NCBI RefSeq assembly: GCF_024807145.1
Contig: NZ_JANUCA010000004.1
Location: 1 to 64,000, forward strand
Origin: Microbacterium sp. AK031
GTDB lineage: Bacteria > Actinomycetota > Actinomycetes > Actinomycetales > Microbacteriaceae
Direction of reading: 5' to 3'
Length of the DNA stretch: 64,000 nucleotides
The notes below the pieces were generated by a model. That model did no database searches and was not told where the DNA came from. It saw only the letters and a program-made list of their open reading frames with translations. Positions 1 through 7,748 of this stretch are shown one piece after another. The position numbers and the translations under genes are program-made. Every line of letters starts with the position of its first letter. Position 1 is the first letter of the stretch.

Positions 1-84
1 ACACTGCCCGACCCGGGTCGGTGAAATCTCAGTGACCCCTGTCGACCTACTCGATTGTCGAAGCATGACCTTCGGCTGTCCCAT
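1..84. other. Non-coding edge sequence flanking the truncated IS3 remnant
   Basis: No gene is visible here. The stretch carries a perfect 12-bp palindrome, CGACCCGGGTCG (10-21), inside a longer stretch ending in a CTCAGTGACCCC run. Coding identity with IS3 transposases stops abruptly at about base 85, so this DNA is foreign to the IS3 copy. It could be the tip of a second mobile element that interrupted it, but I do not recognise the family and the window ends here. Confidence 0.3.
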
Positions 85-515
85 TAGGTGAAGTCCACCA
101 CCCAGAGCTCGTTCGGCCGGTCAGCGTAGAACTCGCGCTTGACGCGATCCTCAGCCCTCGGCGCAGCGTCGTCGGGCCGTGTGGTGATGAACTGCTTGCC
201 CCTGCGGATGCCGCGCAGTCCCTGCCGGCGCATGAGACGTTCGACAGTGCAGCGGGCGACGACGATGTCCTCGCGTGCCAGCAATCGCCAGATCTTGCGG
301 GCCCCGCTAATCCCGCGACCGAGTTTGCGGTCCCAGAACACCCGCTCGATCTGAACCACCAGTTCCGCGTCGCTGACCGCTCGCGCGGAGGCGGGCCGCT
401 TCTTGAAGGCGTAGTAACCGGACGGAGCGATCTTCACACCGTGCTGGGTGAGCACGCGGCAGATCGGCTCGACTCCGAACCGGTCACGATGATCATCGAT
501 GAACCGAACTACCAC
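84..515 (-). pseudogene. IS3-family transposase OrfB, N-terminal fragment
   Basis: The 143-residue frame holds the HTH_21-type region (FGVEPICRVLTQHG, then GISGARKIWRLL) and the beginning of the retroviral-type integrase core up to NELWVVDFT, where the D is the first acidic residue of the DDE triad. Intact OrfB proteins are roughly 280-300 residues and continue with the other two acidic residues. Here a TAA stop follows at once and the downstream DNA is unrelated. It begins with GTG inside the end of OrfA; IS3 elements normally make an OrfAB fusion by -1 frameshifting in this overlap. The fragment cannot be catalytic. Confidence 0.85.
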
Positions 516-835
516 GGCAGTCGCGGGTCGAGCTCCCGCGCGAAGAAACTCGACGCAGCGAGCAGGATCTCGTTCGCCCGCTTCAGCTCACGCACTTCCG
601 CCTCGAGCTGTTTGATCCTCGACGCGTCGTCTGTCGTGGTCCCAGGACGTTCTCCCGCGTCGATCTGTGCTTGCTTGACCCAACCGCGCAGCGTGTCCGG
701 ATTGACTCCGACGCGCTGCCCGATCCGGATCACCGCCTGATTCACAGACAGTTCCGGATCCTCCTTCCGCGCCTCCTGCACGAGCCTCATCGCTCGCTCC
801 CGCAACTCTTGCGGATACTTCCTCAAAGCTGGCAT
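509..835 (-). CDS. IS3-family transposase OrfA (helix-turn-helix subunit)
   Basis: This is a small DNA-binding protein of the HTH_Tnp_1 type. It opens with RKYPQELRERAMRLVQEAR, has a helix-turn-helix around VNQAVIRIGQRVGVNPDTLRGWVKQA, and then a leucine-zipper-like segment (IKQLEAEVRELKRANEIL) used by IS3 OrfA for dimerisation. An ATG also exists nine bases upstream at 844. I prefer 835 because GAGGGCT precedes it at better spacing. OrfA itself looks intact. Without a working OrfB it would at most bind the terminal repeats or interfere with related elements. Confidence 0.85.
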   Translation of the reverse strand: MPALRKYPQELRERAMRLVQEARKEDPELSVNQAVIRIGQRVGVNPDTLRGWVKQAQIDAGERPGTTTDDASRIKQLEAEVRELKRANEILLAASSFFARELDPRLPW

Positions 836-996
836 AGCCCTCATCCTCTCGGGACTTCAGACCCTCCACCAGACCCGGGGCGATTCATGATGTGCCATCG
901 CGACAACGTCGTCGCCTCACTCTGCATGCGTTCCCCCGTTTTCTACTCCTAGTCTTGCCGATCGTGCTGCGCCTCCGAGGATGCCAGGATGGTCGA

Positions 997-2235
997 ATGA
1001 CCTCGCCGGACCGCCCCCTCGCAGGACGACGCATCGTCGGCGTCGACATCGCCCGTTTCGCGGCCATCATCGGCATGATGGCCGCGCACCTGGTGGTGCA
1101 GCTCGGATCAGACGCGAGCGCAGCACGCATAGACAGTCTCGCCGGAAGGCTCATCGGCGCCACCGTGAGCAGCACATCGGCGACGACCTTCGCAGTGCTC
1201 GGCGGAGTCAGCCTCGTGCTGCTATCGCGCGGCATGCGCGATAGCTCGCGCGGACGCATGCTCGTCAGCATTCTCATCCGCGGTCTCGCCATCTCGCTCA
1301 TCGGCACGCTGCTCGATGTCCTCGGCGGCCCCATCAGCGTGGTGCTCACCGCGTACGGCACCGCGATGATCATCGCCGCGTTCGCGCTCTTCCTCCCCTC
1401 GGCAGTCATCGCTGTGATCGCCGGTGTGCTGTGGATCGGCGGAGGTGCCGTGAACGCGCAGGTGCGCGCCGGGATCGTCGCGACACCGACACCAACATCC
1501 GGGCCGATCGATGAACTCGGTCGTGTCGTGCGTGATCTGCTGCTCACCGGGCACTACCCCGCCATCACCTGGGTCGCTTACATGCTCGTCGGCATCCTGC
1601 TCGCCCGCGTTCTGTTCGCGCCGCCGACATTAGACGCGTTACGCCGGCTGTGCCTGCTCCTCACGATTTGGGGGCTCGCGATTTACGGCGTCATCACTGT
1701 GGGGGGCCGCATCGCGCGGATGCGCCCGACATGGTTCGAGCTGCCGGAGATCGGCGAGGCGATGCTGAGCAGCGGGCGTGGCGCTCCGATCGGCACAGAG
1801 CTGTGGATGCTGGTCATCCCTACACCGCACAGCGGTAACCCTGCCGACATGCTGCGAACAGTCGCCGGCGCGTGCGTGCTCATCGGCCTGTTCGTGCTGT
1901 TGTTCGACGTGCGTCACCATGAACACGGCTTCGCAGTCGAAACCGTGCGCGCGGCCGGCGCCGCACCTCTGACGATCTACACTGCGCATGTTCTGGTCAC
2001 TACGCTCTTGTCGTCGCTCGCCACCCGAGCAGTCGTCGCGGGAGAAACGACCTCGCCGGTCTGGTATGCACAGGGCCTCAGCATCCTGCTGTTGCAGATC
2101 GTTGGCGTCCTCGCGATCGGTGCCGTGCTCGCACGGTTGCGCCGACGAGGCCCACTCGAAATCCTGCTGGGGTTCGTCAGCGGCACCAGCAGGCGTCATA
2201 CGCCATCTTCGGGCAGCGTACGCACCCGGGTATGA
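997..2235 (+). CDS. Multi-pass membrane protein, HGSNAT/DUF418-like acyltransferase family
   Basis: This 412-residue polytopic membrane protein has about ten hydrophobic segments. The N-terminus GRRIVGVDIARFAAIIGMMAAH fits the Arg/Asp...His signature that opens heparan-glucosaminide N-acetyltransferase-like and DUF418 proteins. The C-terminal AAGAAPLTIYTAHVLVTTLL fits the DUF418 pattern (Gly...Leu-Thr-x-Tyr). Such proteins are thought to move acyl groups across the membrane onto surface sugars, but substrates are mostly unknown. I place the start at ATG 997 (MTSPDRPL) with an AGGAT-like site ahead of it; an upstream extension would add a non-conserved arginine-rich leader. It converges with the GtrA gene. 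Confidence 0.7.
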   Translation: MTSPDRPLAGRRIVGVDIARFAAIIGMMAAHLVVQLGSDASAARIDSLAGRLIGATVSSTSATTFAVLGGVSLVLLSRGMRDSSRGRMLVSILIRGLAISLIGTLLDVLGGPISVVLTAYGTAMIIAAFALFLPSAVIAVIAGVLWIGGGAVNAQVRAGIVATPTPTSGPIDELGRVVRDLLLTGHYPAITWVAYMLVGILLARVLFAPPTLDALRRLCLLLTIWGLAIYGVITVGGRIARMRPTWFELPEIGEAMLSSGRGAPIGTELWMLVIPTPHSGNPADMLRTVAGACVLIGLFVLLFDVRHHEHGFAVETVRAAGAAPLTIYTAHVLVTTLLSSLATRAVVAGETTSPVWYAQGLSILLLQIVGVLAIGAVLARLRRRGPLEILLGFVSGTSRRHTPSSGSVRTRV

Positions 2236-2251
2236 GTTCCCGCTGGCTCGA

Positions 2252-2701
2252 TCAGTCAGCGGCCGTCGGCGCCACCCGGAAAACCACCTTGTGGTACAGC
2301 ACGAACCGGATCAGCACGACGATCACGATGCTGATGAGGTTCACGACGTTGACGGCCAGCGCGCCGGGTTCCTGTCCGCGCAATCCGGTGAACACCTCGA
2401 CACCGAGCCAGACAAGCGCGGCACCCAGCAGCGTGCAGGCGACGTTCACGCCCAGGAAGAGCACGAGCTCGGAGACCCGCCCACGGCGGTCGCGGTGACG
2501 GAACGTCCACTCCCGGTTGCCGATGTAGGCGTTGACCAGTGCGATGAGAGAGGCGACGATCTTCGCGACGACCAGATCCCACCCGAACACGAACACGAGC
2601 AGGTTGAACACCGCGATCTCGATGACCGTGCTGAGTGCACCGACAACGAGGAATCGGCTTCCCACGCCCACAAGGCGGCGCAGACGGGCAGGGATCCTCA
2701 C
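2252..2701 (-). CDS. GtrA family membrane protein (candidate lipid-linked sugar flippase)
   Basis: This 149-residue protein has four hydrophobic helices and the GtrA signature: RFLVVGALSTVIEIAVFNLL at the start, NAYIGNREWTFR in the middle, and a last helix followed by FVLYHKVVFR. GtrA proteins are proposed to flip polyprenyl-phosphate-linked sugars to the outer face of the membrane. The gene diverges from a GT2 glycosyltransferase and lies near a GT-C transferase, which together form the usual three-part set (sugar loading, flipping, transfer). It starts with GTG. The acceptor is unknown. Confidence 0.85.
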   Translation of the reverse strand: MRIPARLRRLVGVGSRFLVVGALSTVIEIAVFNLLVFVFGWDLVVAKIVASLIALVNAYIGNREWTFRHRDRRGRVSELVLFLGVNVACTLLGAALVWLGVEVFTGLRGQEPGALAVNVVNLISIVIVVLIRFVLYHKVVFRVAPTAAD

Positions 2702-2757
2702 TCCACTAGGCTACTTCGTGCGCGTACTCTCGCCGCACACGCCCGCCGAGGAGCCTC

Positions 2758-3540
2758 TTGACCTTCTCCCATCTCGCCATCGTCATGCCGGCCTACAACG
2801 AGGCCGAAGGCATCCGTGGCTTCATCGACGAGATCCGCGACCACGTCGCACCACTCGCCACCCGCGTCTCGTTCGTCATCGCCGACGACCGCTCGACGGA
2901 TGACACCGCCCGCGTCTTCGACGAGGTGGCAGACGTCGACCTGCAGACTCAGCCGGCCAATCGCGGCCACGGACCCACCGCGCTGGCCGCCTACCGCGCA
3001 GGGCTCGAGACCGACCCAGACCTCCTGGTGCACGTCGACGGGGACGGACAGTTCCTCGGCGCAGACTTCGTGCGGCTCATCACCGCGGCGGAGTCCACGG
3101 GCGCCGATGTCGTGCACGGCGTGCGCGACGGGCGCACCGACCCCTGGTACCGGAAGGTGCTCACCGCTGCCGTACGGCTGCTCATCGCCGCGGCATCCGG
3201 TCGTCGCATTCCCGACGTCAACACTCCCCTGCGCGCCTACCGTCCCGCCGCCCTGCAGACGTTGGTGGATGCTGTGCCCGCAGACGTGAGCGTGCCGCAC
3301 GTGCACTTCGCGCTCGCCGAGGCCCGTGGCGGGTTCATCGTGCGCTACGTGCGCGTGGCCAGCATCCCGCGTCGCGGCGAATCGGCCAGCGGAACCATGT
3401 GGGGTCGCGCGGCCGGGGTTCGGCTGCCGCCCAAGCGTCTGCGCGAGTTCGCGATCGCCGCCCTGCAGGAGGTGTGGGCGCTCTCGCTGCGTCCATCGGC
3501 GCCGCTGCGCAGCATCCGTCGACCAGGGTCTTCACACTGA
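2758..3540 (+). CDS. Family 2 glycosyltransferase (polyprenyl-phosphate sugar transferase type)
   Basis: This 260-residue GT-A fold enzyme has the opening motif VMPAYNEAEGIRGF, the nucleotide-binding DDRSTDDT, and the metal-binding DGDGQF around residues 93-98. These are typical of DPM1/GtrB-like enzymes that load a sugar from a nucleotide donor onto polyprenyl phosphate. It lacks the C-terminal membrane pair of classical GtrB. The start is TTG at 2758 with GAGGAG five bases upstream. The gene is divergent from GtrA and its stop codon is followed one base later by the GT-C gene, so the last two are co-transcribed and probably sequential in one pathway. Confidence 0.85.
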   Translation: MTFSHLAIVMPAYNEAEGIRGFIDEIRDHVAPLATRVSFVIADDRSTDDTARVFDEVADVDLQTQPANRGHGPTALAAYRAGLETDPDLLVHVDGDGQFLGADFVRLITAAESTGADVVHGVRDGRTDPWYRKVLTAAVRLLIAAASGRRIPDVNTPLRAYRPAALQTLVDAVPADVSVPHVHFALAEARGGFIVRYVRVASIPRRGESASGTMWGRAAGVRLPPKRLREFAIAALQEVWALSLRPSAPLRSIRRPGSSH

Positions 3541-3541
3541 C

Positions 3542-4981
3542 ATGATCCGCGCGCGTTCCATCGTCTTCTGGGTGCTGGCCGCCGCCCTGCTCGTCGGGCA
3601 TGTGCTCGTCGCGTGGCAGAGCCTCTTCGTGTGGCGGTTCTGGGAAGACGAAGCACTCAACCTCACCGTGCCGCTCAACCTGCTCGACGGCCTCGGCTAC
3701 GCCAGTGACGGTGCGCTCTCCGGGTCGACGATCACTCTGTTCGACGCGCGCATCTCGACCGGGCCCGCCGTGCTGCTGCCGGTCGCCGCCGTGCTCGCCA
3801 CCGGCATCGATCCGGTCATCGGCGCACGGCTGGTCCCGCTCGCGTACTGGGTGCTGCTGCTCGCAGGGCTCTGGGTGCTCGGACGCCGCATCGGCGGGCG
3901 TTGGGCCGCGCTCGTCCCCGTCGCCGTTCCGCTTGCTTTCACGACCTCGACAGCGGTCTCCCCCATTCAGGGTCCTGCCGATCTGCTCGGCGAGATCCCT
4001 GCGGCCGCGCTGCTGGTGTGGGCGCTCGTTGTGTTGCCGCGACGCGCGTGGCTCGCGGGGCTGCTGGTCGGACTCGCGATCCAGGCCAAGCTCATCGCCC
4101 TGCTCGCGCTGCCCGCGTTCGCCATCGCGCTGCTGCTGCTGGCTTCCGGTACCAGTTGGGCGCGCCTTTGGGCGTGGGTGCGACGGTCGCTGGTGCCGCT
4201 GCTGTTCGTGGCGCTGCCGACGTTCCTGTTCGAGCTCGCCGCCCTGCTGACCTTCGGCTTCAGCGGCTTCATCGAGCACCTGCGTGCGCTGGTCAGGTTC
4301 GTCCGCAGCGGCGGCCAGCTCGGCGAGCCGACGACGGTGGTGCAGAAGTTCACGACCCTCGCGGAATCGTGGTCGCTGCCGGTGTGGGCAGCGGTCGCCG
4401 TCGCGGTGGTCTCGCTGCTTCTGATCGGCGGCGGGCTCTGGGTTTCTCGGGGTTCCTTCCCTGCTGTTCTTGTCTATGTCGCGGCTGCTGCCGTCGGCGC
4501 GCTCGCGTTTGTCGGCTGGTGGGCGACCGCGTCGCATCTGCCGCTGTGGGTGCGGCATCCGGCCCCCGGCGTGTTCGCGTTCTTCCCGATCCTGGCGGCA
4601 TGCGCGGTCTGGGGAGCCCAGCGGATGCTGCGCGAGCAGCGTCTTCGCATCGTGACTGTGGTCGCGGCCGGTGTCGTTCTCTTGGGGATCGGTGGAGGGG
4701 CTGCTGTGCACGCGGTCGCGGCCGCCCAAGCGCCCTGGCTGACGCTCGAGACGCAGCGCGCAGCCGTGGCTCCGCTGAAGGAATGGGTCGAGGCGAACGA
4801 TGTCGAATGGCTCGCGGCGGAGCCGTGGGGCGCGGCGGTTGCTCCGATCGTGCTCACCGGCGCGCATGTGGGCCTGTTCGACGCCCCTGCGATGGCGGAC
4901 GTGCCGAGGCTCACCGGGATGGAGTGCGCCACCGAGGTGCTCGTCGACAGCGGGCTGTTCCGGATCTGCGCGGCGCCATAG
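3542..4981 (+). CDS. GT-C family integral membrane glycosyltransferase (PMT/ArnT-like)
   Basis: This is a 479-residue protein with roughly ten membrane segments. Right after the first helix it carries WRFWEDEALNL, an acidic-pair motif in the first extracytoplasmic loop that is the catalytic hallmark of GT-C enzymes using polyprenyl-phosphate sugars. It is most similar in plan to the RgtA/ArnT/PMT group. A longer upstream reading frame overlaps the GT2 gene and is unlikely. I chose ATG 3542, one base after the GT2 stop, where a hydrophobic first helix (SIVFWVLAAALLVGHVLVAW) begins. It likely transfers the flipped sugar to a surface polymer or protein. Confidence 0.8.
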   Translation: MIRARSIVFWVLAAALLVGHVLVAWQSLFVWRFWEDEALNLTVPLNLLDGLGYASDGALSGSTITLFDARISTGPAVLLPVAAVLATGIDPVIGARLVPLAYWVLLLAGLWVLGRRIGGRWAALVPVAVPLAFTTSTAVSPIQGPADLLGEIPAAALLVWALVVLPRRAWLAGLLVGLAIQAKLIALLALPAFAIALLLLASGTSWARLWAWVRRSLVPLLFVALPTFLFELAALLTFGFSGFIEHLRALVRFVRSGGQLGEPTTVVQKFTTLAESWSLPVWAAVAVAVVSLLLIGGGLWVSRGSFPAVLVYVAAAAVGALAFVGWWATASHLPLWVRHPAPGVFAFFPILAACAVWGAQRMLREQRLRIVTVVAAGVVLLGIGGGAAVHAVAAAQAPWLTLETQRAAVAPLKEWVEANDVEWLAAEPWGAAVAPIVLTGAHVGLFDAPAMADVPRLTGMECATEVLVDSGLFRICAAP

Positions 4982-5103
4982 GGTTCGCCGCGCTGCGTGC
5001 CGTCGGCCGGCCCGCTGCATCTCGCCGGGCGGCCCGCTGCGTCTCGTTCGCGGCATCCGCTCGCCGAGCCTGTCGAAGTGTGCTCCACCGGTAACGTGGG
5101 GGT

Positions 5104-5820
5104 GTGACGACCGATACTCCCGCCGCGCACGCAGCCAAACCGCTCTGGCGACGAATCACGGGCAGCGCCTGGTTTCATCTGGTCGCCGCGTTCGTGGTCG
5201 CGGGGCTCCTGCTGACCTTCGTCGCGAAGCCATACCTCGTACCGTCGGCCTCGATGGAGTCGACGCTGCAGCCCGGCGATCGACTCATGGTCAATCGCCT
5301 CGCCTATGTCGGATCCGAGCCCGCGACGGGCGACATCATCGTGTTCGACGCAGACGAGACCTGGGGCGCGCACGCCACCGGTTCCGAGGTCTGGTGGAAG
5401 GCCGCAGCCCGATGGGTCGGCGAGGTCACGGGCTTCGGTCCGTCCGGCCCGCACACTCTCGTGAAGCGAGTGATCGCGGGCCCTGGGCAGGTCGTGGAAT
5501 GCTGCACGGCATCCGGAGCCATCACGGTCGACGGCATCGCGCTCGACGAGACGTACCTGGGGTCGGACTTCCCCTTCGAAGCGGGGACTCTCGACTGCAC
5601 CACTGTGCCCGCGTCCCTGCGGTGTTTCGATGCGGTGACCGTGCCACCAGGGTCATATCTCGTGCTCGGAGACAACCGCACCAACTCCTCGGACTCCGCG
5701 GCGCAGTGTCGCGGGGTGCCCGACGCCGATCCGTCGTGCTGGCGCTGGGCGACTCGCGACGACGTCGTCGGCAAGGTCAGCCTGATCCTGTGGCCGATCG
5801 GGCGCTGGGGCGCGCTTTAG
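5104..5820 (+). CDS. lepB: Signal peptidase I
   Basis: This 238-residue type I signal peptidase cleaves Sec signal peptides outside the membrane. One N-terminal membrane anchor (residues 22-41) is followed by the catalytic serine box PSASMESTL (Ser50), the lysine box LVKRVIAGPG (Lys121, general base) and the GDNRTNSSDS box. A Cys-containing insert (residues 135-175) is common in actinobacterial enzymes. The start is GTG 5104; a purine-rich GTGGGG lies just ahead. It stands alone, unlike the common rplS-lepB-rnhB arrangement, so a second signal peptidase elsewhere is likely. Confidence 0.95.
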   Translation: MTTDTPAAHAAKPLWRRITGSAWFHLVAAFVVAGLLLTFVAKPYLVPSASMESTLQPGDRLMVNRLAYVGSEPATGDIIVFDADETWGAHATGSEVWWKAAARWVGEVTGFGPSGPHTLVKRVIAGPGQVVECCTASGAITVDGIALDETYLGSDFPFEAGTLDCTTVPASLRCFDAVTVPPGSYLVLGDNRTNSSDSAAQCRGVPDADPSCWRWATRDDVVGKVSLILWPIGRWGAL

Positions 5821-5829
5821 TTATCCACA
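5821..5829 (+). promoter_or_regulatory. Perfect DnaA-box sequence
   Basis: TTATCCACA, the consensus DnaA box, starts on the base after the lepB stop and 50 bases before the DUF222-HNH start. It sits in a short AT-richer spacer. A single box does not make an origin. It may let DnaA act on the downstream gene, or be coincidence. Confidence 0.4.
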
Positions 5830-5878
5830 ACATTGTGAATCTTTGTTCTAATGTCGGCGGCCTCTGACACTATGAAGT

Positions 5879-7639
5879 ATGGCCATTTTCAGCGAGTTGC
5901 GCGACACCCTTGAGGGGTTGGAATCGCGCATGGGTGACGTCGATATCGACGTCCTGCTGACGGCCATGCGCAGGCTCGACGACGATGCGATCGTCGGTGC
6001 GCTGGCCGGCGCGGCGGCCGTTGCGAACTGCGCCGAGCGGATGCTGACGGTCGGCGCCGGAGTGGTCGCAGAGCGTTCGCGGCGCGAGGCCGGGCATTCC
6101 GGTTTGGCTGCGACGCGTGGGCACCGCAACGCCGTGTCTCTGGTGCAGTCGATCGTCGGCGGCACGCGCACAGATGCGGCGCGCGCCGTACGGCTGGGCG
6201 AGACGTTGATCGAAGGGGCGGATGCTGCGGGGGCAGGCTCGCTGGGAAGGGACGGCTCCGACCGAGACGGCTGGGGCGGAAACGGCTGGAGCGGTTCGCC
6301 CGGCGACGGCGGAGACGGCTGGAGCTGGGGTGATGGAGCTGGCTACGGAGAATCGAATGCCGACGGGGCGACCGGAGGGGCGGATGCCGGGTTCGAGCAT
6401 GGCGGGGCGGGGGCCGGGCCTGCCGGAACTGGGGCCGGGCCTGCCGGGACAGAGGCTGGGTCCGGAGATCCTGGGGACGAGGACGCCGCGGGGTCGCACA
6501 CTGGGTCGAGCGGACCCGATGACGGCGCGAGCGGAGGCGAGGGTGTCGGTGGCGGCGCGAGTGCGGGCGCAGGAGCATCGACGCTCGAGCACGATGCGCC
6601 GATGCCCTGGCACGAGCCGTTGCGTCAGTCGTTGTTCGCGGGAAAGATCACACCCGCGCAGCACGATGCGATCTTCCGCGGAATGGGCCAGCCTCCCGCC
6701 CGCGACGGTGTCGACAGCCCGACCGACGCGATGATCGAAGTATGGTCGCTCGCCGCGGCGCAGCTCGCGCAAGAGGCTGCTGACATGTCGGTAGAAGACC
6801 TCGCGCGTCGTGCGCGGCAGGTGCGCGACACCTTGGATCCGCAAGGCGTGCAGGAACGTTTCGAGCGCTCCTACGCGGCCCGATCGTGGCGGTCGTGGCG
6901 CAACACAGACGGGCAGCATCACACGCACATCATCTCCGACGACGAGACTGCGGCCTGGCTTGAATCGATCCGAGATGCCGCACTTCGGCCTCGTCGGGGA
7001 GGACCGAGGTTCATGACCGATGAGGAACGCGCAGCGGCGAGCGCACTGGTGGACGATCCGCGCACGAACGACCAGATCGCCTACGACCTGTTCATGGACA
7101 TCCTGCGCGCCGGGGCACTCGCCAACGCGGCCGACGACGGCGGATGCATGTTCCCGGAATGTCGCGTCCCGGCGTCGTACTGCGAAGCGCATCACTGCGA
7201 CCATTGGCATGAAGATCTCGGACTCACCGACATCGACCGCGGCATTCTGCTGTGCAGACATCACCACATGCTGCTGCACAACAACGGGTGGAAGATCACA
7301 CGTGAGGGGCTTGGCATGTTCATGCTCCATCCGCCCGGCAGCCGCAGACGCGGGGGCCCAGGAGGCCGCGAGGCAGGCGGCGGCAGTGGGGTCGGCGGCG
7401 GCGAGATCGAGAGAAGCAGCGGCGATGGCAGCAGCAGTGGTCGGGGCGGCGGCAGCAGCGGGGTCGGCGGCGGCAGCGGGATCGAGGTCGAGAGAAGCAG
7501 CGGCGGTGGCGATCTGGAGCCGATCCCCCTCACCAGCCGGTCAGCGATCCGGTGGGCATGGGATCCACCACCCGAGTGGCCGCACTGGAGAAGTATGCCC
7601 TCCGACGTCGCCGACCCGCGACTGGCTCATTCGGCGTAA
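5879..7639 (+). CDS. DUF222 domain protein with C-terminal HNH endonuclease motif
   Basis: This 586-residue protein belongs to the 13E12/DUF222-HNH family that is multi-copy in actinobacteria. The N-terminal DUF222 region runs to about residue 115. A Gly/Asp/Ser-rich low-complexity insert follows (about 115-235), then the rest of DUF222 (SLFAGKITPAQHDAIFRG onward). The HNH nuclease motif is at about 420-465: CMFPECRVPASYCEAHH, then LLCRHHHMLLHNNGW, with paired cysteines/histidines for metal. The last 100 residues are again Gly/Ser/Glu-rich. The function of the family is unknown; a DNA nuclease activity is inferred from HNH. A consensus DnaA box lies just upstream. Confidence 0.85.
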   Translation: MAIFSELRDTLEGLESRMGDVDIDVLLTAMRRLDDDAIVGALAGAAAVANCAERMLTVGAGVVAERSRREAGHSGLAATRGHRNAVSLVQSIVGGTRTDAARAVRLGETLIEGADAAGAGSLGRDGSDRDGWGGNGWSGSPGDGGDGWSWGDGAGYGESNADGATGGADAGFEHGGAGAGPAGTGAGPAGTEAGSGDPGDEDAAGSHTGSSGPDDGASGGEGVGGGASAGAGASTLEHDAPMPWHEPLRQSLFAGKITPAQHDAIFRGMGQPPARDGVDSPTDAMIEVWSLAAAQLAQEAADMSVEDLARRARQVRDTLDPQGVQERFERSYAARSWRSWRNTDGQHHTHIISDDETAAWLESIRDAALRPRRGGPRFMTDEERAAASALVDDPRTNDQIAYDLFMDILRAGALANAADDGGCMFPECRVPASYCEAHHCDHWHEDLGLTDIDRGILLCRHHHMLLHNNGWKITREGLGMFMLHPPGSRRRGGPGGREAGGGSGVGGGEIERSSGDGSSSGRGGGSSGVGGGSGIEVERSSGGGDLEPIPLTSRSAIRWAWDPPPEWPHWRSMPSDVADPRLAHSA

Positions 7640-7688
7640 CCGGCGGACGCCGCCGCACTGCCCTCCACGCGCGCCAACACAACGAACA

Positions 7689-7727
7689 GCGACATCCGCC
7701 GGGATACATAGACCCGACGGATGTCGC
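7689..7727. terminator. Hairpin between convergent genes
   Basis: A perfect 10-bp inverted repeat, GCGACATCCG (7689-7698) and CGGATGTCGC (7718-7727), lies between the DUF222-HNH gene and the convergent surface protein gene. No T-run follows, so it is an intrinsic terminator only in the loose GC-rich sense. The symmetric position suggests it serves both genes. Confidence 0.5.
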
Positions 7728-7748
7728 CGTGAACAGGCCGACGCAAAG

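Larger units (their letters stand above)
84..887 (-). mobile_element. IS3-family insertion sequence remnant, truncated at its transposase C-terminal side
   Basis: Two overlapping reading frames on the minus strand have the IS3 layout: a helix-turn-helix OrfA followed in another frame by OrfB, overlapping by 7 bases. Beyond OrfA the minus strand ends in TGAATCGCCCCGGGTC (from 887 inward), which resembles the TGAA-CGCCCCGG termini of actinobacterial IS3 elements, so I place that end at 887. The other end is missing, because OrfB stops just after its first catalytic aspartate near base 85. No target-site duplication can be checked. The copy should be unable to transpose by itself. Confidence 0.75.

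Noticed and set aside
3335..5056. 573-codon minus-strand frame opposite the GT-C transferase
   Set aside because: Low-complexity Arg/Gln/Glu/His translation with no motif, fully antisense to a membrane protein with clear helices and the WEDE motif.
5830..5878. LexA/SOS box upstream of the DUF222-HNH gene (around TTTGTTCTAATGTC)
   Set aside because: Only one half-site resembles GTTC; the inverted partner is missing, so it does not meet the actinobacterial SOS-box consensus.
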